DNA of 64,000 bases from Microbacterium phyllosphaerae (GCF_017876435.1 NZ_JAGIOA010000001.1:2170001-2234000), one strand, 5' to 3'; positions 46,135 through 54,813 are shown, counted from the stretch's first letter. Program-made: numbers and translations. The notes: generated by a model from the letters alone, not told the origin.

Positions 46135-46141
46135 GCCGACG

Positions 46142-46147
46142 ACTCTA
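46142..46147 (-). promoter_or_regulatory. Leaderless promoter -10 (acyltransferase)
   Basis: TAGAGT on the minus strand, 7 nt before the ATG at 46134. Confidence 0.45.
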
Positions 46148-46191
46148 GCGGCGGCCCGTGCCGCGCGAGGGGAACCGCAGCGGGCGCGGTG

Positions 46192-47433
46192 TCAGGCGCC
46201 GGGTGCGAGAGTGAGGCGCCGGAACGTGGCGGTGCTCAACGGCAGAGCCATGAGTGCCATCATCGTGCCGCCGAAGAGGGCGAACGGCACCCAGACCGCC
46301 GTGCTCGAGGCGAGCAGACCGAACCCGGCCATGGCGAGTGGCATGAGGCAGTCGTCGCCGAGACGGGTGATCGAACCCATCCGGCCGAGGTAGGCGGTGT
46401 CGACCGTGGCGGAGAATGTGGCGCTCAGGAGCACCGAGGCGTAGCCCGCGGTCACGCCGATGACGAAGGCTGCGATCGCGACCGTCCAGGCCGGCCCCCA
46501 CCCGAGTGCGATGATCCCGGCACCCTGGACGACGAGCGCCCAGAAACCCGCGAACGCCTCTCTTCGCGGTCGCCACTTCACGACCGAGACCGCGCCGAGC
46601 GCCGCGCCCAGTCCGAGCAGCGCCTCGAACAGCCCCACAGCCTGGGCGCCCCATCCCGCGTCGTGCGCACGCAATGCGAGCCCGATCCCCACCGCCGGGC
46701 CGACGGCGAGGTTGAGTCCTGACAGCGCGATGACGAGGGTGCGGGTCGTCGGGTGGGCGCCGAGGTGGGCGAATCCGCGGGCGATGCCGTGCAGCGCGGA
46801 TTCCCTCGCGGCCCGTGCCAGCACGAACCTCGGCCGGAGCCAGACGGCGATGAAGGCGACGACGACACTGAATGTGAAGGCGTTGACGGCTGCGCTGCCC
46901 GCGAGCCCCGCGTACGCCACGAGGACCCCGCCGATCGCAGCGCCCGCCATGGTGCCGAGGCGCGAAGCCGTCTGCGCGAGTGCTCCGTAGGACGGAAGAT
47001 CGCTCGTTCGCACGAGCTGTCGGGCGACGGTTCCGGCGGACGGTTCGTAGAACGCGTCGCAGATCCCGAAGGCGATCGCCGCGAACAGCAGGATGCCGAC
47101 CGTGGGCGGGGTCGCGAGCACCCACAGCGCCACGGCGACGAGCACACCGACCCGAAGCACGGTGAACAGCATCATGACCCTGCGCGCGTCGGACCTGTCG
47201 GCGATCACACCACCGAACAGCAGGACGATCGCGCGGGGGACGGTACCTGCGGCGACGATGAGACCGGCCATCGCCGGGGAGGCGGTCTGCACGGCTGTCC
47301 AGGCGAGTGCGATCGTCCAGAGCGTGTCGCCGGCATCCGAGAGTGCTTTGACACCGATCCAGGCGTGCACACGACGGTCGCGTCGGAACGCGGGCGGCTC
47401 CGCCAGCTGCAGGGGTTCGGCCGTGGACATCAT
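46192..47433 (-). CDS. MFS transporter (macrolide-efflux-like)
   Basis: A 413-residue protein with about 12 membrane segments. The VHAWIGVKALSDAGDTLWTIALAW start, FGGVIADRSDARRVMM (motif A) and FYEPSAGTVARQLV region resemble the MefA/DHA3 class of exporters. Starts with two Met codons whose ATGATG overlaps the stop of the ArsR-type gene, coupling the two. The substrate is unknown. Confidence 0.88.
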   Translation of the reverse strand: MMSTAEPLQLAEPPAFRRDRRVHAWIGVKALSDAGDTLWTIALAWTAVQTASPAMAGLIVAAGTVPRAIVLLFGGVIADRSDARRVMMLFTVLRVGVLVAVALWVLATPPTVGILLFAAIAFGICDAFYEPSAGTVARQLVRTSDLPSYGALAQTASRLGTMAGAAIGGVLVAYAGLAGSAAVNAFTFSVVVAFIAVWLRPRFVLARAARESALHGIARGFAHLGAHPTTRTLVIALSGLNLAVGPAVGIGLALRAHDAGWGAQAVGLFEALLGLGAALGAVSVVKWRPRREAFAGFWALVVQGAGIIALGWGPAWTVAIAAFVIGVTAGYASVLLSATFSATVDTAYLGRMGSITRLGDDCLMPLAMAGFGLLASSTAVWVPFALFGGTMMALMALPLSTATFRRLTLAPGA

Positions 47434-47978
47434 GGCGTCGTGGGGAAGGCGTGCGCGAAGACGAAGATCGGCGTGCGCTGCTGCCCGTCGTCGAGATCGA
47501 CGGACTCGCGCCATTCCTCCAGGGTGCGCAGGATGCGGGCGCTCAGGTCGCGGAGTTCATCGGGAGACGCCCACGCGGTCGTCTCGGTGTTCGACGCGTC
47601 GTACGCGGCGTATGCAGGGTCATCGTGTCGCCGCTGCCACCTCTGCAGGCGGTCGATCTGCATCCGGATGCCCTGACGCTGCGCCTCGCGGGCGAGGAGA
47701 GCGTCGGCGGGAGAATCGACGAAATCGTCTGCCGACCAGGTGAAGCCCCGGCGAGCGAGCTTCCACCAGCTGGTACGCCGGTCTCCGGAGGGGTCCTCAA
47801 CTCGCTCCACGAGCCCCGCTCGCTCGAGCATGCGCAAGTGGTGGCTGATGCTGCCGACCTGGCTCTCGAGCGACCGCGCGAGCGTCGTGACCTGGGATGT
47901 GCCGTAGAGCAGCAGGTAGTCGTAGATGCGACGACGGAGGGGGTGATGCACGGCGGTGATCACCGAGATGTCTTCCAT
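47430..47978 (-). CDS. ArsR-type winged-helix regulator
   Basis: A 182-residue protein. The helix-turn-helix is HHPLRRRIYDYLLLYGTSQVTTLARSLESQVGSISHHLRMLERAGLVERV, with a wing at SGDRRTSWWKL. A longer C-terminal part (about 85-182) lacks metal-binding cysteines, so it is not a simple metal sensor. Translationally coupled to the MFS exporter it presumably controls. ATG at 47978 with TACCGT 7 nt upstream. Confidence 0.9.
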   Translation of the reverse strand: MEDISVITAVHHPLRRRIYDYLLLYGTSQVTTLARSLESQVGSISHHLRMLERAGLVERVEDPSGDRRTSWWKLARRGFTWSADDFVDSPADALLAREAQRQGIRMQIDRLQRWQRRHDDPAYAAYDASNTETTAWASPDELRDLSARILRTLEEWRESVDLDDGQQRTPIFVFAHAFPTTP

Positions 47979-47985
47979 GGACGCA

Positions 47986-47991
47986 ACGGTA
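47986..47991 (-). promoter_or_regulatory. Leaderless promoter -10 (ArsR-type regulator)
   Basis: TACCGT on the minus strand, 7 nt before the ATG at 47978. Confidence 0.4.
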
Positions 47992-48042
47992 GATCTGGCC
48001 CCACATTCGCACAAGGCTTCTTGTATATCGCGGAAAATCAAC

Positions 48043-48079
48043 GAAAGAGCCGTCTCTCGCGGGGAGAAGCGGCTCTTTC
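48043..48079 (-). terminator. Terminator after the DUF4349 gene
   Basis: GAAAGAGCCG (48043-48052) pairs with CGGCTCTTTC (48070-48079), with an inner TCTC/GAGA stem. It lies 12 nt past the stop of the gene ending at 48091; on that strand TTTCGTTGATTTTCC follows. Confidence 0.8.
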
Positions 48080-48090
48080 GGCGCGGTTCT

Positions 48091-49185
48091 TCAGTCCTCG
48101 GTGGATGCCTCGCCGGTCGTGCGGCGAGTGCGTCGAGCTCGACGGATGAGCCAGACGACCAACACGACCGCGCCGGCGAGGGCGAGCCACGGCAGCACGA
48201 AGCCGACCGCGACCACCAGCGCGTTCAGCGAGACGACGAGGCCGTTCCATCCGGCGAAGAGACCGTCGGCGAATCCGGCGGGGTCGGCCGTCGTGGGCGG
48301 GGTCGTGCGGGTGAGCTCGACCTGGAGGTTCGACATGGCGACCTGATCGTCGAGTGAGGCGAGCTGCTGCTCGTAGGACTCGAGCTGCGCCTGGCGATCC
48401 GTCAGGGCGACCTCGGCCTCGATCAGTTCCGCGACCGTGCCGGTCTGCGACATCAACTCGGTGAGTCGCTTCACCGAGGCCTTCGTGGCGTCGACCCGAG
48501 CCCGCAGATCGATCGCCGTCGAGGTCACATCCTGCTTCGAGATCGACGAGGAGAGCAGATCACCGGAGTCCGAGAGTCCTTCGATCACGGTGGCGAGGTC
48601 GGCGGAGGGCACGCGGATGCTGATCCAGCCGTATCCGTCGTCCGCGGGGGCGGACTCGGATGTGCCGTCGACGGCGATGCTCTTCCCGATCTCGGTGCTC
48701 TCGACGTAGCCGTCGTACTTCTCGGCGAGTGCGCCGATCGCCGCTGCGGCGTCTGCGATGTCCTTCACCTCGAGGGTGGCGTTCGCGGTGGCGATGATCT
48801 CGCGATCGGTGCCGTCGACGGCACCGGGCGCCACGCTCGACGACTCCGCCGAGTCGGACGCGGCCCCGGGCACGCTCTGGTCGGCGGATCCGGAGGACGA
48901 GTCCTCCATCACGACCCCGGAGGACGTGTCGCCACCTCCGGCCGTGCTCATGGCGCTGCCGCCCATGACGCCCAGGATCGGGGGAGTCACGAGCACGCCC
49001 ACCACGAAGGCGGCGGCGATGCCGGCGCCCGTCAGCCAGCGGCGACGGCGCGCTCGCGCTCGGACCGCGGTCGGCGTCTCCGGCCGACGCCCTTCCGCGA
49101 TCTCCTCGAACACGGAGGCCTCGATGCGCGCCACCGCGGCATCCGAGAGCTCGGGCAGGCCATCGATGGGTGCGTTGTCGTTCAT
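48091..49185 (-). CDS. DUF4349 membrane protein, probable anti-sigma partner
   Basis: A 364-residue protein. The N-terminal cytoplasmic part (1-48) resembles the tail of an anti-sigma factor (ELSDAAVARIEASVFEEIAEG) but lacks the zinc HxxxCxxC motif. A membrane segment (about 50-72) leads to a Ser/Gly-rich outside linker and a DUF4349 domain (ATLEVKDIADAAAAIGALAEKYDGYVESTEIG) with a coiled coil around RARVDATKASVKRLTELMSQ...LEAEVALTDRQAQLESYEQQ. A second membrane segment ends the protein. Its start overlaps the sigma-factor stop as ATGA, so it probably restrains that sigma factor. Confidence 0.85.
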   Translation of the reverse strand: MNDNAPIDGLPELSDAAVARIEASVFEEIAEGRRPETPTAVRARARRRRWLTGAGIAAAFVVGVLVTPPILGVMGGSAMSTAGGGDTSSGVVMEDSSSGSADQSVPGAASDSAESSSVAPGAVDGTDREIIATANATLEVKDIADAAAAIGALAEKYDGYVESTEIGKSIAVDGTSESAPADDGYGWISIRVPSADLATVIEGLSDSGDLLSSSISKQDVTSTAIDLRARVDATKASVKRLTELMSQTGTVAELIEAEVALTDRQAQLESYEQQLASLDDQVAMSNLQVELTRTTPPTTADPAGFADGLFAGWNGLVVSLNALVVAVGFVLPWLALAGAVVLVVWLIRRARRTRRTTGEASTED

Positions 49186-49763
49186 GCGTCGCTCGCTTCC
49201 TTCACGGCACCACGCAGGCGGGTGCGGACTCGGGAGAGACGGTTCCGGACGATGGCATGGCTCACACCGAGCTGTTCCGCCGCGGCCTGGTAGGCATAGC
49301 CTTCCGTGGCGCAGAGCCTGAAGATCTCTCGGTCGAGATCGTTCAGGGTCCCCACCTCGGCGGCGATCCGCGCGGCCAGAGCAGCGGTGATCACCTGCTC
49401 CTCGACGCTGATCGTCGAAGGGATGCTGTCGTCGACGGCATCCGTGGTGTGCGCCCGGTCGCGCAGGCGCTGTCGGAGCCGGTTCGCTGCCTGGAAGCGA
49501 CAGATCGTCGCGAGCCACGGGAGCAGGGACTCTCCCTGCAGCTCGAGCCCCGGCAGCTTGCGCCACGCGGTGACGAAGGTCTCCTGGGTCACGTCCTCGG
49601 CGTCGGCGGGGGAGCCGAGAAGGCCATGGGCGATCCAGTAGACCGGTCGGACGTGCGAGCGGTACAGCTCGCGGAAGGCGCTCTCGTCGCCTGCCGCGGC
49701 CTGCGCCACCCATCTCTGATCTGTCGTCTGCACGGTATCCGGTTTCCGTTCGGTGTCTCTCAC
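49182..49763 (-). CDS. ECF-type RNA polymerase sigma factor
   Basis: A 193-residue sigma-70 family protein. Region 2 is ELYRSHVRPVYWIAHGLLGSPADAEDVTQETFVTAWRKLPGL; region 4 is LNDLDREIFRLCATEGYAYQAAAEQLGVSHAIVRNRLSRVRTRL. The GTG at 49763 is the likely start. Coupled to the DUF4349 membrane protein, a typical sigma/anti-sigma arrangement. The signal sensed is unknown. Confidence 0.92.
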   Translation of the reverse strand: MRDTERKPDTVQTTDQRWVAQAAAGDESAFRELYRSHVRPVYWIAHGLLGSPADAEDVTQETFVTAWRKLPGLELQGESLLPWLATICRFQAANRLRQRLRDRAHTTDAVDDSIPSTISVEEQVITAALAARIAAEVGTLNDLDREIFRLCATEGYAYQAAAEQLGVSHAIVRNRLSRVRTRLRGAVKEASDA

Positions 49764-49856
49764 CAGGGAAGTGTCGAAGGATGCACCATCGTCTCAGATC
49801 GGTGCCGTCGATGGGATGCCGCTGATGCGGCCATCCATCGTCCGTCTGCGCTCCGC

Positions 49857-50006
49857 TAGAATCGGTGATGCGAGAGGGAGTATCCCGCAAGCGCATCCAC
49901 CGTCATCACGAGCACCGACATCGCTGCTCCGGTCGTGCGACGCACTCTGTGCGTGGGAGAGACTTTCGGCGTTCTTCCGACCCCTCCCGAAAGGTGCACA
50001 GCGCCC
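49857..50006 (+). promoter_or_regulatory. Candidate yybP-ykoY manganese riboswitch before terC-like gene
   Basis: A TAGAAT -10 (49857-49862) predicts a transcript starting just before GAGAGGGAGTATCCCGC (49872-49888), like the GGGGAGUA opening of yybP-ykoY aptamers. GTCATCACGAG (49902-49912) and GGGAGAGAC (49955-49963) match the later conserved parts as I remember them from actinobacteria. CTTTCGG (49963-49969) is perfectly complementary to CCGAAAG (49987-49993), which holds the ribosome site AAAGG. TerC-type genes commonly carry this riboswitch. Confidence 0.6.
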
Positions 50007-51011
50007 GTGGACATCCCCGTCTGGTTCGAGATCACCTCGATGATCGTCCTCACGATCATCCTGATCGGCGACCTGCTCCTGATCCGTCTTCGTCCGCACA
50101 TCCCCTCGACCAGGGAGTCGACGCTCTGGGTCGTCTTCTACGTCGGGCTCGCCCTGTTGTTCGCGGTTCTCCTCGGAAACGTGGCCGGATGGCGCAATGC
50201 GGGCGATTTCATCACCGGATGGGCGCTGGAGTACAGCCTCTCGATCGACAACCTCTTCGTCTTCGTGCTGATCATGGCGCAGTTCGCGGTGCCGCGACGC
50301 CTCCAGCAGCAGGTGCTGATGGTCGGCATCATCATCGCGCTCGTGCTGCGCGGCGCATTCATCCTCGTCGGCGTGGCCGTCATCGAGCACTTCTCGCCGA
50401 TCTTCTACGTCTTCGGCGCGTTCCTCATCTACACCGCGATCAAACAGGCCATGCCCGAGGGCGAGCACGACGACGACGTCAAGCGCGAGAACTTCATCGT
50501 CCGGCTGCTGCGTCGCCGCATAGACATCAGCGAGACCTACGACGGCTCGAAGCTGCGCACCACGGTCGACGGCAAGCGGATGTGGACGCCGATGGTCATC
50601 GTGTTCATCACGATCGGCGTGACAGACCTGATCTTCGCGATCGACTCCATCCCGGCGATCTTCGAGATCACGACGAACGGATTCCTGGTCTTCGCGGCCA
50701 ACATCTTCGCCCTGATGGGCCTGCGACAGCTCTACTTCCTGCTGGGAGACCTGCTCGATCGTCTGCGCTACCTGCACTACGGCATCGCGGTGATCCTCGG
50801 GTTCATCGGAGTCAAGCTGATCCTGCACGCGCTGCACGAGAACGAGCTGCCGTTCATCAACGGCGGTGAGCATGTCGAATGGGTGCCGGACATCGACAAC
50901 CTCGTCTCGCTCGGTGTCATCGTCGTCTCGATGACCGTCGCGACCGTCGCGAGCCTCATCGCGGCGTCGCGCGAGAAGTCCGCAGCGAAGAAGGCGGCGA
51001 TCGTCGAGTAG
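50007..51011 (+). CDS. TerC/Alx-family membrane protein
   Basis: A 334-residue protein with about nine membrane segments. ALEYSLSIDNLFVFVLI and TDLIFAIDSIPAIFEIT are the two acidic-residue motifs of the family (metal-binding Asp residues). Members include Alx/MeeF-type manganese exporters and TerC tellurite-associated proteins; the riboswitch-like leader favours a manganese role. GTG start at 50007, 12 nt after AAAGG. Confidence 0.92.
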   Translation: MDIPVWFEITSMIVLTIILIGDLLLIRLRPHIPSTRESTLWVVFYVGLALLFAVLLGNVAGWRNAGDFITGWALEYSLSIDNLFVFVLIMAQFAVPRRLQQQVLMVGIIIALVLRGAFILVGVAVIEHFSPIFYVFGAFLIYTAIKQAMPEGEHDDDVKRENFIVRLLRRRIDISETYDGSKLRTTVDGKRMWTPMVIVFITIGVTDLIFAIDSIPAIFEITTNGFLVFAANIFALMGLRQLYFLLGDLLDRLRYLHYGIAVILGFIGVKLILHALHENELPFINGGEHVEWVPDIDNLVSLGVIVVSMTVATVASLIAASREKSAAKKAAIVE

Positions 51012-51023
51012 GGGCGGGTCGTC

Positions 51024-51617
51024 TCAGCCCGCCGACCACAGCAGCTCGGCGTCGAGCGTGAGATCGATCACCTGACGCAGCAGGGCACCGACGGTGGTCG
51101 ACTGCAGGAGCGTGTATCGGTCGTACTCTCCGAGCGGTGCGATCGCGGCGAGCTGCCAGGCCGCTTCGAGCGGGTCGTCGGAGAGCTCGGTGTCGGGGTC
51201 CCAGGGCCCGTCGACGCGCGCGAGGACGCGTCGTACGATCGCCTCCGCTTCGGTGCGCAGCGGGGTGAGCGCGTCGTTCCACGTCGGCTCGGCAAGCGGC
51301 GAGATCTCGGCCCGAGGGTAGGGCGCGTCGTCCGTCCACTGCTCGGCCGTGAACCGAGTGGTGCCGACCGCGATGATGTGGAGCACGTCCGCATCGGCCG
51401 AGACGCTCACCAGCCGGGCGAGCGTGCCGACCTGGCTGCGCCGGTCGCCACCGCCGACCTCGTGACCGCGTTCGATGAGCACGACCCCGAACTGCGGGTC
51501 GTCTGCGTCGAGAAGTTGCCCGATCATCGTGAGGTATCGCGGCTCGAACACGCGGAGCAGAAGCGGGGTGTGCGGGAACAGCACCGAGCCAAGCGGGAAC
51601 ATCGGTCGTGCGGCCAT
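51024..51617 (-). CDS. Lon substrate-binding-domain protein
   Basis: A 197-residue protein starting MAARPMFPLGSVLFPHTPLLLRVFEPRY, the start of the Lon N-terminal (LAN) domain. GVVLIERGHEVGGGD...VGTLARLVSV also matches. There is no ATPase or protease domain, as in stand-alone members; in this group the domain is thought to bind proteins or ligands. The start is uncertain, since an in-frame GTG and TTG lie within 15 nt upstream. Confidence 0.88.
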   Translation of the reverse strand: MAARPMFPLGSVLFPHTPLLLRVFEPRYLTMIGQLLDADDPQFGVVLIERGHEVGGGDRRSQVGTLARLVSVSADADVLHIIAVGTTRFTAEQWTDDAPYPRAEISPLAEPTWNDALTPLRTEAEAIVRRVLARVDGPWDPDTELSDDPLEAAWQLAAIAPLGEYDRYTLLQSTTVGALLRQVIDLTLDAELLWSAG

Positions 51618-51641
51618 GACCCCAGTCAACACCGCGAGACG

Positions 51642-51647
51642 TACAGT
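51642..51647 (+). promoter_or_regulatory. Leaderless promoter -10 (DUF427 gene)
   Basis: TACAGT, 6 nt before the ATG at 51654. Confidence 0.5.
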
Positions 51648-51653
51648 GAACAG

Positions 51654-52151
51654 ATGCGCAGACCAGACGTCATCACACCTGCCCCCGGCCAGGAGTCCGT
51701 GTGGGACTATCCGCGGCCACCGCGGGTCGAGCGGGTGGCCGAGCGCGTCACCATTCGTCTCGGCGGTGAACTCGTCGCCGACACGACCGATGCGGTGCGG
51801 GTGCTCGAGACGAGTCATCCTCCTGTGTTTTACCTGCCGATCGCCGACTTCGTCGACGGAGCGCTCTCGGATGCCCCCGGTTCGTCGTTCTGCGAGTTCA
51901 AAGGTGAGGCACGCTATCTCGATGTGCGCGGCGGCGCCGTGGTGGCCGCCGGCGCCGCATGGAACTACCCGCATCCGACGCGCGGATTCGAGGCTCTGTC
52001 CGACCGGGTCGCGGTATATGCCGGACCGATGGACGAGTGCACGGTCGGTGGAGAAGTCGTCGTCCCTCAGCCGGGTGGCTTCTACGGCGGCTGGGTGACG
52101 TCGACCGTCGTCGGGCCGTTCAAGGGAGTGCCGGGCTCGATGGGCTGGTGA
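51654..52151 (+). CDS. DUF427-domain protein
   Basis: A 165-residue protein. The DUF427 pattern is visible: VTIRLGGELVADTTDAVRVLETSHPPVFYLP, FCEFKGEARYLDV, AAWNYPHPTRGFEAL, DRVAVYAGPMDECTVGG, QPGGFYGGW. A small beta-rich fold; function not established. Divergent from the Lon-domain gene. Confidence 0.9.
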   Translation: MRRPDVITPAPGQESVWDYPRPPRVERVAERVTIRLGGELVADTTDAVRVLETSHPPVFYLPIADFVDGALSDAPGSSFCEFKGEARYLDVRGGAVVAAGAAWNYPHPTRGFEALSDRVAVYAGPMDECTVGGEVVVPQPGGFYGGWVTSTVVGPFKGVPGSMGW

Positions 52152-52166
52152 GCCCTGGGCGCTCGC

Positions 52167-53480
52167 TCAGAACGCCCGCAGGTTGGCCTGGAGGCCGCCT
52201 TCGACGTACTCGCGGCGCAGGATGCCGCGGCGTCGGAGCACGGGCACGAGCTCACCGAGCGTGCGATGCAGCGTGACCGGGTGGAAGTCGCCCCACAGCA
52301 GCACGCCGTCGTTGCCCCAGTCGCCGAGCTCTTCGATGAGATCGGCGAACTCGTCGGCGGTCCCGACGAATCCCGAGCGGTCGGTGATCCGGCCTGTGCG
52401 GGCGAGCGCCGTGAGGTGGGCGCGCAGCGGAGCATCCTCGCCTCGGTCTCCGATCAGGCGCTGGATGCTCCCGCGCGAGACGTGCTCCCCGAAGACCGAC
52501 AGATCGAGCGGGCGGTCCAGGTCGAGCGTGGTCAGATCGGTTTCGAGATCGCTCGACTGCTTGCGAGCGATCTGCACCAGGGCCGCGTCGTCGGGATGGG
52601 CGGATGCGGCGACGATGCGATCCGCCTCCTCCGGCGACGATGTGATGACCGGCTGGATCGCGAACAGGATGGTGATGTCGGCGGCCGAACGGCCCGCCGC
52701 GATCGCCGCGTCGTGGATCTTCGCCCGATAGGCCCGCACGGATGCCTCATCCAGAGGGGCCAGAGCGAGCTGCACGTCGGAGTTCGCGCCGGCGAAGCCG
52801 AGTCCTCTGCCGGATCCGCCGGGGGAGATGATCGCGGGTTCGCCGTCTGTGAAGGGCACCGCGTTCAACGGGCCGTCGAACGCGAAGTGCTCGCCACGAT
52901 GGCGCACGGGACGCAGCCTCGATCCGTCGGCGAACACGTCGGTCTCGCGGTCCTGCACCAGCGCGCCGTCGTCCCAGCTCCGCCACAGCGCACGGATGCC
53001 TGCGAGCCACTCCTCGGCGCGGTCGTACGCGGCGTCGTGACCCAGCTGCTCGGCAGCCGAGAAGTGGCGGGCGCTGCCGGTGTCGGTGACGACGTTGAGG
53101 CCGAGGCGGTGTGCGCTGAGGTGCTGCAGGGTCGCGAACTGCCGCGCCGCCGTGTACGGCAGGTAGGCAGCGGGGTTGACGGTCGGCACGACTCCGAGAT
53201 GACGGGTGGCCTGGAAGAGGTAGGGCGCAAGGAGCAGCGGATCGTGCTTGGGGCCGCCGAACGCGTGGCGGACGCGCAGATCGAGCGTCTCGGGGGAGCC
53301 GAGCGAGGGCGCGTCCTCGATGATGACGAGGTCGAACCCGGCCTGTTCCAGAGTGCGAGCCGCCTCCTGGTAGATCTCGGGGCGGGTCCAGTCGTAGTCC
53401 CAGTCGAGTGACGGGTATCCCCAGCCCTGCGGACCGAAGCCGCGGGCCAGGAACCATCCGAAGTGCTGGGGCCTGCTCAC
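52167..53480 (-). CDS. LLM-class FMN-dependent monooxygenase (NtaA/SnaA/DszA group)
   Basis: A 437-residue TIM-barrel flavin enzyme. GWGYPSLDWDYDWTRPEIYQEAARTLEQAGFDLVIIED, PYTAARQFATLQHLSAHRLGLNVVTD and SPGGSGRGLGFAGANSD match the NtaA/DszA subfamily, which uses FMNH2 to oxidise organosulfur or nitrogen compounds. Its ATG overlaps the stop of the sulfhydrylase-like gene (ATGA), linking it to sulfur metabolism. No flavin reductase is adjacent. Confidence 0.88.
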   Translation of the reverse strand: MSRPQHFGWFLARGFGPQGWGYPSLDWDYDWTRPEIYQEAARTLEQAGFDLVIIEDAPSLGSPETLDLRVRHAFGGPKHDPLLLAPYLFQATRHLGVVPTVNPAAYLPYTAARQFATLQHLSAHRLGLNVVTDTGSARHFSAAEQLGHDAAYDRAEEWLAGIRALWRSWDDGALVQDRETDVFADGSRLRPVRHRGEHFAFDGPLNAVPFTDGEPAIISPGGSGRGLGFAGANSDVQLALAPLDEASVRAYRAKIHDAAIAAGRSAADITILFAIQPVITSSPEEADRIVAASAHPDDAALVQIARKQSSDLETDLTTLDLDRPLDLSVFGEHVSRGSIQRLIGDRGEDAPLRAHLTALARTGRITDRSGFVGTADEFADLIEELGDWGNDGVLLWGDFHPVTLHRTLGELVPVLRRRGILRREYVEGGLQANLRAF

Positions 53481-54772
53481 GCGACGGCCTCTCGCGCGGG
53501 CTCGAGCACGCGCGCGAGATCCGCGAGGAGATCCGCGACGTCTTCGATCCCGATCGAGAGACGCAGGGTTCCCGGCTGCACGCCGAGGACGTCGCGTTCC
53601 TCCTGCGTGCGGTGGGAATGGCTGGTCGTCCCCGGGTGGAGCACGAGCGAGCGGACATCTCCGATGTGCGTCATGTGGGTGAACACCTCGACGCTCTCGA
53701 CGAAGTCGCGTGCCGCGTCGAGCCCTCCGCGGAGGGTGAACGTGAAGATGGATCCGTAGCCGCCGTGCAGGTACCTCTGAGCGAGCGCGTGATCGGGGTG
53801 AGTCTCGAGGCCGACGTGGTCGACGCTCTCGACCGCATCCTGCGCGGCCAGCCAGCGTGCCACCTCGAGGGCGTTGCGGGACTGCCGCTCGACGCGAAGA
53901 CCGAGCGTCTCCGCTCCCTGGCCGATCAGGAAGGCGTTGAGCGGAGACGGCGATGCACCGAAGCGGGGCGCGACGGATTCGCGGGCGTACGCGATGCGTG
54001 CCTTCCCGCCGTGCCGCGCAGCGACGCTGGAGAAGCCGCCGCGGCCGGGGAGCACCAGATGCGGTGCGTTATGCCCCGCCTTCGCCGCGTCGAAGCGACC
54101 GTCGTCGATGAGGACCCCGCCCAGGACCGAGCCGTGGCCGGCGAGGAACTTCGATGCGGAATGCACGACCATCGCGGCGCCGTGCTCGATCGGACGGACG
54201 AGGAACGGGGTGGCGAGCGTGTTGTCGACGATGAGCGGGATCGCGGCGTCATCGGCCACGGCGCTCACGGCCGCGATGTCGAGGATGTCATTGCGGGCGT
54301 TCGCGATCGACTCGGCGAACAGAGCCCTCGTGTTCGGACGGATCTCCCGGCGCCACGCCTCAGGGTCGCCGATGTCGTCGATGAAGGTCGCCTCGATGCC
54401 GAGTCGTGCGAGGTTGTCGAGGAGAAGCCCGCGGGTGCCCTCGTAGATGTGCGTCGAGGAGACGATGTGGTCCCCGGCTCCCGCCACCGTCAGGAGGGCG
54501 GTGACGACAGCCGCCTGGCCGCTGGCGACGAGAACCGCATCCGCACCGGACTCGAGCGCGGCGAGTTGCCGCTCGACCGCGTGCACTGTCGGGTTGCCGG
54601 TGCGTGTGTAGCCGAAACCCGCGCCCGTGCCGAAGTGGTGCGCGGCGTGGTCGAAGTCGTCGAACTCGAAGCCGGCGGTCAGATAGATCGGAGTCGCCCT
54701 GGACGACGCCGCACCCTGATTCCGGGCGGCGTGGACCGCCTTGGTGGCGAAGCCGGTGGTGTCGTCGGTCAT
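53477..54772 (-). CDS. O-acetylhomoserine sulfhydrylase-like PLP enzyme
   Basis: A 431-residue Cys/Met-metabolism PLP enzyme. TKAVHAARNQGAASSRATPIYLTAGFEFDD, YTRTGNPTVHAVERQLAALESGADAVLVASGQAA, and VVHSASKFLAGHG (PLP Lys) are present. Length and the ATPIY start fit the O-acetylhomoserine aminocarboxypropyltransferase branch (MetY) more than cystathionine gamma-synthase (about 385). It would fix sulfide or a thiol into homocysteine or methionine. First gene of a pair with the LLM monooxygenase. Confidence 0.88.
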   Translation of the reverse strand: MTDDTTGFATKAVHAARNQGAASSRATPIYLTAGFEFDDFDHAAHHFGTGAGFGYTRTGNPTVHAVERQLAALESGADAVLVASGQAAVVTALLTVAGAGDHIVSSTHIYEGTRGLLLDNLARLGIEATFIDDIGDPEAWRREIRPNTRALFAESIANARNDILDIAAVSAVADDAAIPLIVDNTLATPFLVRPIEHGAAMVVHSASKFLAGHGSVLGGVLIDDGRFDAAKAGHNAPHLVLPGRGGFSSVAARHGGKARIAYARESVAPRFGASPSPLNAFLIGQGAETLGLRVERQSRNALEVARWLAAQDAVESVDHVGLETHPDHALAQRYLHGGYGSIFTFTLRGGLDAARDFVESVEVFTHMTHIGDVRSLVLHPGTTSHSHRTQEERDVLGVQPGTLRLSIGIEDVADLLADLARVLEPAREAVA

Positions 54773-54795
54773 GCGCGTGCCTCTCGAAGGTGCGG

Positions 54796-54813
54796 GTGAC
54801 AGTAGCGTGTCAC
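54796..54813. promoter_or_regulatory. Inverted repeat upstream of the sulfhydrylase-like gene
   Basis: GTGACA-N6-TGTCAC, perfect 6-bp arms, 23 nt before the start of the sulfhydrylase-like gene and 28 nt before the leuC leader -10. A candidate operator for the sulfur pair. Confidence 0.45.

Noticed and set aside
50007..51011. A tellurite-resistance gene cluster around the TerC-like gene
   Set aside because: No other ter genes are present; TerC/Alx-family proteins behind a yybP-ykoY-type leader are usually linked to manganese.
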